A stretch of DNA of 7,495 bases from JAHEDH01 sp965364515 (lineage in GTDB: Bacteria > Actinomycetota > Acidimicrobiia > Spongiisociales > ZC4RG35): positions 1 to 7,495 of the forward strand of contig CBDTXZ010000149.1 of assembly GCA_965364515.1 (NCBI GenBank). Direction: 5' to 3'. A program made the translations under genes and the position numbers. The notes under the pieces are model-generated. The model worked only from the letters and a program-made list of their open reading frames with translations. It was not told the origin of the DNA and ran no database searches. Below, in pieces: positions 1 to 6,069 of the stretch. The first letter of the stretch is position 1. The number at the start of each line of letters is the position of its first letter.

Positions 1-1
1 A

Positions 2-37
2 GCCCGCCTCGCCAAACGCGTCAACACCTCTTCCTGA
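2..37 (+). CDS. rpsT: C-terminal end of a gene cut by the window edge, probably ribosomal protein S20
   Basis: Only the last 11 codons and a TGA stop are present, reading ARLAKRVNTSS. The basic 'RLAKRVN' tail resembles the C-terminus of bacterial S20, the small 16S rRNA-binding protein of the 30S subunit, which commonly ends in a K/R-rich helix. Context supports this: in many actinobacteria rpsT lies convergent to holA, as here, and a strong hairpin terminator follows about 50 bp after the stop. The identity is an inference from eleven residues and gene order. The rest of the gene lies outside the window. Confidence 0.5.
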   Translation, partial: ARLAKRVNTSS

Positions 38-89
38 AGCCCACGGCCGACGCGCCCAAGGTGCTGTCGGCGCTCGGCTATCAGCTCTC

Positions 90-118
90 ACAGACCCCGC
101 TCTCGAGGCGGGGTCTGT
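90..118 (+). terminator. Intrinsic terminator between the rpsT-like gene and holA
   Basis: An 11-bp perfect stem (ACAGACCCCGC at 90-100 pairing with 108-118) encloses a 7-nt loop, TCTCGAG. It is followed on the + strand by a moderately T-rich tract (TTGGTTT). It lies between two convergent genes, so it probably ends the + strand rpsT-like transcript and may also stop holA transcription from the other side. The minus-strand side has no T run, so termination there is less certain. The rest of 38-181 shows no gene, only weaker inverted repeats. Confidence 0.75.
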
Positions 119-181
119 TGGTTTGCCGAAAGCCGACGGCTGAGAGCCGACAGCAAGGGGGAAGCGACCCCGGCAGACCCA

Positions 182-1165
182 TCACCGGAGCCAGAGGCAC
201 AGTGCGATCGTGAGGCGTTCCATCGTGACGTGGTGCAGCTCTGCGGGGGCGCTCTTGAGGAGGCGGTCGGCGCGGACCAGCGCATCGTTGGCCTTGCGTA
301 GATTCGAGTCCTTGAGCCGGCCCCGCTGACGCCAGACACGATCCACCCACCGGTCGTTGCCTCGGGCATTCATGGTCTCCCGGAAGGTCTCCTTGTCCGG
401 CGACGAAAGGGCGATCGCCCGTCGACGCACTTCGGTCTCGAGGGTCGCCACGAGAACGAGCGGATGCTGGTGGACGAGCTGATCGTTGAGCCGGCGCAAC
501 GCCTCTGCGGTGTCTCCCTTGGTCACCGCGTCGGTGAAGTGGAAGATGGGCTCGTTGGGCCGGTTCTTGAACCGGCCCAGGATCTGGGCTGCCGTCACCG
601 TTCCAGGAGTGTCCGCGATCTGATCCAGCGCCTGGCCGAGCGACGCCACATCGGCGCCGAACTTTTGTACGAGAGCGTGCTCGGCGGCGGCGTCCAGGCG
701 CATCCCGCGACGATCGATCTCGTCATGCAGCCACTTGGCGGCGTTCGACTCCCACATCTTCTTGACGGTGGTCGTGTCCGCCTCGGCCTTGAGATACTTC
801 GAGAGCTTCGAGGGGACCGCTCCGGCTGACACGAACGCCACGGCCAGAGCGTTGTGGTCGATCTGCGACAGCAGTTCCACCAGGGTGTCGGCTTCGGCAG
901 CTGTGAGCTGTTGGGCATCGACCAACTCGAGCCCCTGATACCCGCCGAACAACGAACCCGACTGCAGGACGGGGATCATCGGTTCGAGCTCATGCCGAAT
1001 GGCCCCGGTTGCCCCTTCGCTCTCACCTCGCGCCGGCACGTCCAGCCGGACGATGTCGTTCGAATGCACGCCCACACGGTCGAAGAAGGCCTTGGCGGCG
1101 GCGAGCATCTGCTGTCGCTCCCCCGGCCCGGCCCCCGACGGGCCTGCCACGTGCTGTATCGCCAT
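182..1165 (-). CDS. holA: DNA polymerase III delta subunit (clamp-loader subunit HolA)
   Basis: This 327-residue protein matches the usual length of delta, the clamp-loader subunit that opens the beta sliding clamp and loads it on DNA with the gamma/tau and delta' subunits. Recognisable pieces are the SLFGG segment followed by a hydrophobic strand (residues 71-84, the family's 'SLF..rrlV.v' region), the helical middle domain 'WLHDEIDRRGMRLDAAAEHALV' with the following 'GADVASLGQALDQIA' (145-184), and the C-terminal collar region with 'FTDAVTKGDTAEALRRL' (210-226). The N-terminus carries GPSGAGPGE (8-16), which looks like a P-loop lacking the essential Lys and Ser/Thr, fitting a AAA+-fold subunit that does not hydrolyse ATP. 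The start is ATG with no clear Shine-Dalgarno. It lies 37 bp after the DHPS-like gene and is probably the last gene of that operon. Identity is assigned from motifs and synteny. Confidence 0.88.
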   Translation of the reverse strand: MAIQHVAGPSGAGPGERQQMLAAAKAFFDRVGVHSNDIVRLDVPARGESEGATGAIRHELEPMIPVLQSGSLFGGYQGLELVDAQQLTAAEADTLVELLSQIDHNALAVAFVSAGAVPSKLSKYLKAEADTTTVKKMWESNAAKWLHDEIDRRGMRLDAAAEHALVQKFGADVASLGQALDQIADTPGTVTAAQILGRFKNRPNEPIFHFTDAVTKGDTAEALRRLNDQLVHQHPLVLVATLETEVRRRAIALSSPDKETFRETMNARGNDRWVDRVWRQRGRLKDSNLRKANDALVRADRLLKSAPAELHHVTMERLTIALCLWLR

Positions 1166-1202
1166 GAGACCAGGCTACGGCGGAGCGATGACGAAATCTG
1201 TT

Positions 1203-1997
1203 TCAGGCCGGCTGTGCGAGGCGGTCGTAGAGCCGTGCCAGGTCACAGGCCATCTCGACGTCGTGGACCCTGATCATGTCGGCCCCGTACTCGAGCGCCA
1301 TCGCGATGTAGGCGGCGACCCGATGGTCTTCCTGCTTGCGGGGAATCGGGACCAGGATCGGTTCACCGAGCCGGCGCAACGCTTCCAGCCCACGAATCAC
1401 GTCGAGCTGCATCCGCGTGTATGCGACGTAGTCGCTGCGGTAGTTGATCGAGATCCCCGGGTCGACGATGACGTCGTCGATCCCACGAGCCCGCAGCTCG
1501 GCGAGGCGGACTTCGAGCCGGGTCGCGGTCAACGCCGCCTTGTCGGTCGTGATCTCGACCTCTTCCACCTGATGGGGGTTGGCGCCTTCGATGTACATGA
1601 CGATCGCCGTCACACCGGATTCGGCGACGATGCGCGACATTTCCGGATCGGACAGCCCTCCGGTGTCGTTCAGGATTGCAGCGCCCAGCCGCACCATGAC
1701 CTCGGCCACTTCCGGCTTCCACGTGTCGACGGATACGACATGGCCGTCGGCGACGAGCTGCTCGACGACAGGAGCGAGCCGCTCGATCTCGAGCTGCGCC
1801 TCGATCGTGGGGTTGGAGTAGTGCGATGACTGGCCGCCGATGTCGATGACCGTCGCCCCCGCATTTCGGTACCGATCTGCCATCGCAACCGCGGCAGAGA
1901 GATCTTCGGCCACCGTGTGCGTGTTGTTCGACTCGGGGGACATGTTGATGACACCCATCACGTGAGTGACTCCGCCGAACTCCAGAGCAGCGGTCAC
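1203..1997 (-). CDS. folP: Divergent dihydropteroate synthase (pterin-binding TIM-barrel) family protein
   Basis: The protein has 264 residues, normal for DHPS, the folate-pathway enzyme joining 6-hydroxymethyl-dihydropterin pyrophosphate to p-aminobenzoate. The barrel signatures occur in order: VMGVINMSPES (13-23, Asn18 kept), DIGGQSS (52-58), SVDTWKPEV (89-97), ILNDTGGLSD (108-117), VDPGISI (178-184), IPRKQ (218-222, Lys221 kept) and IRVHDV (242-247, Arg243 and His245 kept). The pterin-site residues therefore look largely present. However, the usual GGEST-R-PG loop reads GGQSSHYSN, the DPGFGFGK stretch reads DPGISINY, and SRKS reads PRKQ, so the p-aminobenzoate side is altered. It may be a DHPS paralogue (compare mycobacterial FolP2, reported to lack DHPS activity) or another pterin-binding enzyme. 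The GTG start overlaps the upstream stop in a GTGA, indicating translational coupling. No other folate genes are nearby. Confidence 0.72.
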   Translation of the reverse strand: MTAALEFGGVTHVMGVINMSPESNNTHTVAEDLSAAVAMADRYRNAGATVIDIGGQSSHYSNPTIEAQLEIERLAPVVEQLVADGHVVSVDTWKPEVAEVMVRLGAAILNDTGGLSDPEMSRIVAESGVTAIVMYIEGANPHQVEEVEITTDKAALTATRLEVRLAELRARGIDDVIVDPGISINYRSDYVAYTRMQLDVIRGLEALRRLGEPILVPIPRKQEDHRVAAYIAMALEYGADMIRVHDVEMACDLARLYDRLAQPA

Positions 1998-2446
1998 GGG
2001 CCGATCAAGAGGGATCCACCGAACTCGGTGACACCCTCATCGAGCGACAGCTCGACTGACTCAGACAGGCTGGAGCCGCTCGGAACCCGACCGAGATCGA
2101 TCGGAATGCGGACTGCGCCCACGGACAGATCCACCGTCCCGAACCAGTCGACCGACGACTCGTTCGTGAGCGTTGCGAACACCGTCACGTCCCGCGCAGA
2201 CGACGGCCCCACCGAGATCTCGACCCCCAGACCGCCGCAGAACAACAGGGGATCTCCCTCCTCGATGGCGAAGGAGCCCGTGACGATGGGCACACCGTCG
2301 GTGATGATGACCTGGAACGGCGTCTCGACCTGCTCGCTGCACGTCAGGATGTGATCGATACCCCGCAGCGACGCCTGTCCGATGGGGATCAGCAGCACAC
2401 CGGCCATCACCAGCATGGCAAGGCGGGTTCGAACGTGGATCGGCAC
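1994..2446 (-). CDS. Small membrane-anchored or secreted protein of unknown function
   Basis: I do not recognise this 150-residue protein. The N-terminus has two Arg followed by a hydrophobic stretch (about 9-24), then polar sequence, which looks like a signal peptide or signal anchor. The remainder is rich in V, I, T, S and G with alternating strands, suggesting a beta-sandwich outside the membrane. Two cysteines (36 and 70) could form a disulfide. There is no lipobox. I chose the GTG at 2446 because GGAAGGA lies 7 nt upstream, a good ribosome-binding site. The frame stays open to an ATG at 2659, but that extension is Arg/Pro/Ser-rich, runs into the divergent gene's coding sequence and loses the N-terminal signal. 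Its stop overlaps the start of the DHPS-like gene by 4 bp, so the two are co-translated. It is the first gene of the hyp-folP-holA operon. Confidence 0.65.
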   Translation of the reverse strand: MPIHVRTRLAMLVMAGVLLIPIGQASLRGIDHILTCSEQVETPFQVIITDGVPIVTGSFAIEEGDPLLFCGGLGVEISVGPSSARDVTVFATLTNESSVDWFGTVDLSVGAVRIPIDLGRVPSGSSLSESVELSLDEGVTEFGGSLLIGP

Positions 2447-2453
2447 GGCTCCA

Positions 2454-2460
2454 TCCTTCC
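2454..2460 (-). promoter_or_regulatory. Ribosome-binding site fixing the start of the small exported protein
   Basis: On the minus strand this reads GGAAGGA, a near-ideal anti-16S match, 7 nt before the GTG at 2446. It is the clearest Shine-Dalgarno site in the window and decides the start in favour of the 150-residue form over the 221-residue open frame. Confidence 0.6.
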
Positions 2461-2520
2461 TGCACCGAGCGGCCAAGTCAACGTTCGGACGGATGAACCT
2501 GCTGGTCGACCACCCCGGCA

Positions 2521-2526
2521 TACACT
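2521..2526 (+). promoter_or_regulatory. Possible -10 box for the GGDEF-like gene
   Basis: TACACT fits the actinobacterial TANNNT pattern and lies 9 nt before the ATG at 2536, where no Shine-Dalgarno is visible. If used, transcription would start at or just before the start codon, giving a leaderless or nearly leaderless mRNA. No good -35 box is seen at the expected spacing, so the call is tentative. Confidence 0.3.
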
Positions 2527-2535
2527 GACGCCCCG

Positions 2536-3315
2536 ATGAGATCGATGGACTGGGACCGGGCGCGTGGAGTGCTTCTCGCAACCGGCGTGGCGCTGATCGG
2601 CCTGATCGCGTTGACAGCGTTCGTCCGTGACGTCGACCAGGTGGAGATCGTGGCGACACTCATGTACGCCCCGATCCTCGCCGGGCTGCTCTCCTTCGGG
2701 CTGTCCGGGGGATTGGCCCTCGGTATCGCCGCGGCCGGCGTCTACATCGGATTGAGGCTTCCGGCGATCGAGCTCGTCGGTCTGGGCCCCATCGCCGGCA
2801 CCGTCATCTCACGCGTCGTCGGATACGTGGCGTTCGGAGCCTTGGGAGGTTGGGCCGCCGACCAGATCCGGATCGCGCTCGACCGATACGAGCTGATCGA
2901 CGAGATCGACCAGGATTCGGGGTTGGGGAACGGCCGCTCGGTCGTGAACGCACTCGCAAGGGAAGGCAACCGCGCCAGACGTTATGCCAGCCCGTTCTCG
3001 GTCGTGATGGCCAGCTTCGAGGACATCGGATCGGACCGTCGGGCGCGACAGAAACTCCGGGAGCTCGGCGCCAAGGTGTCGGTCAGCATCAGAGCGTCCG
3101 ACCACGCCGCACACGTCAGAACCAGCGACGGGCACCAGGTCATCCTCGTCCTTCCGGAGACGCCCATCGCAGGGGCCGAGGTCGTCGCCGAGAATCTCGA
3201 CGCCCTGGTCGGCGGGGTGACCGGCCGATCCGTCTCGGTCGAGGCGATCACCGACATGGGAGACGACACCGACCCCCTCTCCGAGCTGCGGGACCGGCTC
3301 ACCGCAGCGAGCTGA
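2536..3315 (+). CDS. Membrane protein with a degenerate GGDEF domain
   Basis: The protein has 259 residues. The N-terminal third holds about four hydrophobic segments (roughly 11-30, 38-55, 57-74 and 82-106), so the rest is anchored in the membrane. From about 121 it follows the GGDEF layout: IDQDSGLGNGRSVVNAL (compare D-LTGL-NRR), a basic helix NRARRY (145-150), PFSVVMASFED (153-163), RASD (186-189, in the position of the RxxD inhibitory site) and VILVLPETP (202-210, the strand after the signature). Where GGDEF should stand the sequence reads DGHQV (198-202), with about three extra residues before it, so diguanylate cyclase activity is not expected. It may instead bind a nucleotide or a partner protein; this is inference. 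The ATG at 2545 is an alternative start. Its 3' end overlaps comEC by 17 bp in convergent orientation, with no terminator between them. Confidence 0.7.
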   Translation: MRSMDWDRARGVLLATGVALIGLIALTAFVRDVDQVEIVATLMYAPILAGLLSFGLSGGLALGIAAAGVYIGLRLPAIELVGLGPIAGTVISRVVGYVAFGALGGWAADQIRIALDRYELIDEIDQDSGLGNGRSVVNALAREGNRARRYASPFSVVMASFEDIGSDRRARQKLRELGAKVSVSIRASDHAAHVRTSDGHQVILVLPETPIAGAEVVAENLDALVGGVTGRSVSVEAITDMGDDTDPLSELRDRLTAAS

Positions 3316-5425
3316 CCTGATCTGCTGACAGAACGAGGTCACCTGACACATCGGTTCGGTGGACAGCCGCTCCCCCGACCTGAAGCGCCTCGAGCACCGC
3401 TTCGGACGGGTGCCCGAAGTCGTTCGGCCCGACGCTGACCACCGCAACCCGTCCCGCATGGCGGGTCAGCCAGGCGAGATCGGATGTCGCAGCCCCTTGA
3501 TGAGGCACCTTCAGCACGTCGACCGCCGCGACCTCCAGGTCGGCCTGGGCGAAGGTCTCGATGTCACCGCTCATCAGCACGCGGATTCCCAACGTCTCGA
3601 CGACCACCACGATGGACTCGTCGTTCGGCGATGCATACCGACGCACCGGGCCGACCACCTCGAAGCTGAACGCCCCGGCCCCGAAGAGCTTTCCCGGGAC
3701 GGGGTCGACCATCGGTATGCCGAGTTCCGATGCTTCGTCGGTCAACCACTGCGAGGCCGGGGTCGAGTGGTGATCGAACTCGGCAACGATCATTCCGACC
3801 GGGAGCCTCCCCAGCACGGCCTCCAGCCCCTCGATGTGGTCGGCGTGGACGTGCGAGACGATCACCGCATCGAGCGCTTCGACGCCGTAGGCATCGAGCT
3901 TCCTGGCGAGCCTCACCGGGTCTGGACCACCGTCGATCAACACCGAGACGCCTCGGTCCAGCAGCAGAGTGGCATCGCCTTGCCCGACATCGAGGAACAC
4001 GACGGCCGGAAGCTCATCTGGCCTGCTCGTTCCCGGCCAGACGATCAGCGCCACCGAGATCGCCACCGCCGGAACCACCAGCGGCCGCGCCATCACTGCA
4101 ACCAGACCGACCGCGGCGACGGCGATCAACCAACCCACGGCTCCGACCTGGGGCCATGGAGCCGCCATCTCGGCCACCGACAACACGCCCCCGGAGAACC
4201 ACGTGGCGAGCGACACCAACGGGCCCGCGCCGGTGAGCACCCCCACTCCGGCGAGGCTGGTCGCGATGAGCACAAGTGGACCGGCGACGACATTGGCGAT
4301 GGGAGACAGAATCGGGACCGATCCGAATGTGGTCAGCAGAACCGGGCTCACCATCGCCTGTGCAGCGATGGACGCGCTCAACGCCGTGGCGACGACTCGC
4401 GGCCGGAACCGCCAGAGCCGGGATCCGGCGATCACACCGATCGCGGCCAGGACCGAGAGCTGAAAGCCCACGTCGAACGCCAGCTCCCCCGAGATCGCCA
4501 GCGCCGCAACCACGGCAAGCGACAGCGTCCCCCAGGTCGAGAGCGGAATGCCGATCGATCTGGCAACGAGCAGGACGGCCGCAGCCGTCGACGCCCGAAT
4601 CACCGACGGCTCCCAACGCGTCATCGCTGCAAACACGAGCAGACCCGCCAGCCCTGCACCGGTCCTCAGCCAGCCGCTCAGGCCCAATGGACCGAGGAGC
4701 AGCCACCAGAGCAGCAGAAACAGCGCGACGTTGCTGCCCGACACGGCCACGTAGTGGGTGAGGCCGGCGCGACGCATGACATCGGTGGTCGTCGCCGAGA
4801 GACCGCTCGTGTCACCGATGAGGAAGCCTGCGAGCAGCGCCCGCTCGGGTGAGCGATCCGGCTCGATCTCCGCGGCGACCCGGTCCCGCAGGGCGTTGGC
4901 GACCACGAGATGGGGTGCCGAGGCGCCCGAGATCTGCCGAGCCGAGGTCGTCGCGAGTCGGCCGGCCACAACGAACCGCCGCACCCGCGTCACGCCCGGG
5001 CGAAATGTCGCAGCGAGCTCGAACCGGTCGCCGACCTCGACCTCTCTCTGCCCGGCATCGGAAACGAGCAGAGGAGCACGCGGCAACGCACCCGAGACCA
5101 CATCGACCGGCACTGCGACAAAGACGGCGCCGTAGCGACCATCGATGAGATCACTGGTCGCCTCGACCACCGCCACGACCCTCCCAAGCGCCAGTTCACC
5201 GGATTCGAGGTGCGCTTCCCGCTCCGACACGAGCACGCCCGAGCCGAACCCGATGGCGAGTCCCGCAACCAGCAGCCATCGCCAGCGAGCCTGAACGACC
5301 ACCAGTGCGAGGGCGATCAGCACCGCAGCGACGAAGGGCGTCGGTGAGACGACGACACCGAGCCACGTGCCCGCCGCCATCCCGAGCAACGGCCGATCGA
5401 CCTCTGGAGGCCACTCGATGTTCAA
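3299..5425 (-). CDS. comEC: ComEC/Rec2 competence DNA-uptake channel
   Basis: This 708-residue protein has the full three-part ComEC architecture. Residues 1-170 carry N-terminal membrane segments and the soluble OB-like (DUF4131) region. Residues 185-460 are the polytopic Competence domain, with ALLAGFLIGDTSGLS (196-210), GLTHYVAVSGSNVAL (221-235) and the SVIRA motif (274-278). Residues 473-708 are a metallo-beta-lactamase-like domain with FLDVGQGDA (477-485), LIDGGPD (496-502), SHVHADHIEG (524-533), NDES (601-604), MSGD (618-621), LKVPHQGA (638-645) and GPNDFGHP (666-673). It forms the inner-membrane channel that imports one DNA strand; the C-terminal domain is proposed to degrade the other strand. 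The HxHxDH metal site is intact. The start is TTG, overlapping the comEA stop in a TTGA; it is preferred over Met16 because RPLL near the N-terminus is typical of the family. Confidence 0.95.
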   Translation of the reverse strand: MNIEWPPEVDRPLLGMAAGTWLGVVVSPTPFVAAVLIALALVVVQARWRWLLVAGLAIGFGSGVLVSEREAHLESGELALGRVVAVVEATSDLIDGRYGAVFVAVPVDVVSGALPRAPLLVSDAGQREVEVGDRFELAATFRPGVTRVRRFVVAGRLATTSARQISGASAPHLVVANALRDRVAAEIEPDRSPERALLAGFLIGDTSGLSATTTDVMRRAGLTHYVAVSGSNVALFLLLWWLLLGPLGLSGWLRTGAGLAGLLVFAAMTRWEPSVIRASTAAAVLLVARSIGIPLSTWGTLSLAVVAALAISGELAFDVGFQLSVLAAIGVIAGSRLWRFRPRVVATALSASIAAQAMVSPVLLTTFGSVPILSPIANVVAGPLVLIATSLAGVGVLTGAGPLVSLATWFSGGVLSVAEMAAPWPQVGAVGWLIAVAAVGLVAVMARPLVVPAVAISVALIVWPGTSRPDELPAVVFLDVGQGDATLLLDRGVSVLIDGGPDPVRLARKLDAYGVEALDAVIVSHVHADHIEGLEAVLGRLPVGMIVAEFDHHSTPASQWLTDEASELGIPMVDPVPGKLFGAGAFSFEVVGPVRRYASPNDESIVVVVETLGIRVLMSGDIETFAQADLEVAAVDVLKVPHQGAATSDLAWLTRHAGRVAVVSVGPNDFGHPSEAVLEALQVGGAAVHRTDVSGDLVLSADQVSSLR

Positions 5426-5994
5426 GGGACGACGACCAGATCGCGGATCGACGCCAGTTTCCGTTCGCCGATCCCGGAGACGCCGAGGAGGTCCTCGACG
5501 TCGGAGAAGGAGCCGATCTCGTCGCGATGTTCGACGATCTTCCCCGCCAGGACCGGGCCAACCCCCGGGAGGCGCTGGAGATCCTCGACCGTCGCGGTGT
5601 TGAGCCTGACCCTCCCATCGGTCGTTGCAACAGAGCCCGAGGCGGGGGTGACACCCACGCCGGTCGACGGAACCACCACCTGCCGACCGTCCACGACGGG
5701 ATCGGCCAAGTTGATCCCAGCAAGGTCTGCTCCAGCAGTCACACCTCCGGCAGCGGCGATCGCATCGGCGACCCGGGATTCGTTCGGCACCTCGACCAGT
5801 CCGGGCGAAACCACCGCCCCGGACACGTGCACGGTCGCAAGACCCTCGTCTGGAACGGGAGCGTCGAGCGCGCGGCCGGGGACCAGACCGACGTCTGGCG
5901 GAGCGGTCGGTCGCCCGACCAAGATCCCGGTCGCTACCGCGAGCAACACGGCGATGACCACTCGTGAGACCTCGTTGTCGAAGCGGCTCAACAC
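5422..5994 (-). CDS. comEA: ComEA competence DNA receptor (SLBB plus helix-hairpin-helix)
   Basis: This 190-residue protein has a single N-terminal transmembrane segment (about 11-27), a Pro-rich linker, a SLBB (soluble-ligand-binding beta-grasp) domain starting at TVHVSGAVVSPGLVEVP (54-70) and ending near VVVPS (106-110), a short Gly/Ser linker, and a C-terminal double helix-hairpin-helix domain: LNTATVEDLQRLPGVGP (131-147) and GVSGIGERKLASI (171-183). ComEA binds double-stranded DNA outside the membrane without sequence preference and hands it to ComEC. The start is GTG with no clear Shine-Dalgarno. Its stop overlaps the comEC start by 4 bp, so the two are coupled in a comEA-comEC operon. 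A 16-bp dyad lies 14 bp upstream of the start. Confidence 0.93.
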   Translation of the reverse strand: MLSRFDNEVSRVVIAVLLAVATGILVGRPTAPPDVGLVPGRALDAPVPDEGLATVHVSGAVVSPGLVEVPNESRVADAIAAAGGVTAGADLAGINLADPVVDGRQVVVPSTGVGVTPASGSVATTDGRVRLNTATVEDLQRLPGVGPVLAGKIVEHRDEIGSFSDVEDLLGVSGIGERKLASIRDLVVVP

Positions 5995-6008
5995 ACAGGG
6001 GTGTCTAT

Positions 6009-6024
6009 CTGACCGGATGGTCAG
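6009..6024. promoter_or_regulatory. 16-bp dyad between divergent comEA and the divIVA-like gene, possible operator
   Basis: CTGACCGGATGGTCAG has two perfect 6-bp arms around a 4-nt centre. It lies in the 75-bp intergenic region, 14 bp before the comEA GTG and 45 bp before the DivIVA-like GTG, where promoters for both should lie. The size and symmetry suit a dimeric regulator. As RNA it could also form a short hairpin in a comEA leader. No regulator is identified in the window and the match could be chance. Confidence 0.35.
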
Positions 6025-6069
6025 GGTCTAGTCCTTCAGACTCCTCGGTGACGTGCCGAAGACGAACTC

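Noticed and set aside
1..213. A coding-like + strand frame 1 (for example LFLKPTADAPKVLSAL) after the rpsT-like stop, hinting at a frameshifted gene.
   Set aside because: It runs through the strong terminator hairpin and into the end of holA; no recognisable protein, so the local codon bias is taken as chance.
203..1165. A functional P-loop ATPase at the N-terminus of the holA product (GPSGAGPGE).
   Set aside because: The Lys and Ser/Thr needed for nucleotide binding are missing, and clamp-loader delta subunits are known to lack a working Walker A.
999..1829. A 276-codon + strand frame across the holA and DHPS-like genes.
   Set aside because: It spans two well-supported minus-strand genes and their spacer, has Asp/Arg/His-rich shadow composition and shows no motif.
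2454..2490. A sigma-70-type promoter for the exported-protein operon using TTGACT (minus strand, near 2478-2483).
   Set aside because: The hexamer resembles a -35 box, but the sequence 17 bp downstream (AAGGAT) is a poor -10 match and overlaps the ribosome-binding site.
2447..2659. An N-terminal extension of the small exported protein up to an ATG at 2659.
   Set aside because: It is Arg/Pro/Ser-rich, overlaps the start of the divergent membrane protein, and lies upstream of a strong ribosome-binding site and GTG.
3359..4852. A 497-codon open frame on the + strand opposite comEC.
   Set aside because: It is rich in Arg, His, Gln and Pro with no domain or hydrophobic core, and comEC on the other strand is certain; it is a high-GC shadow frame.
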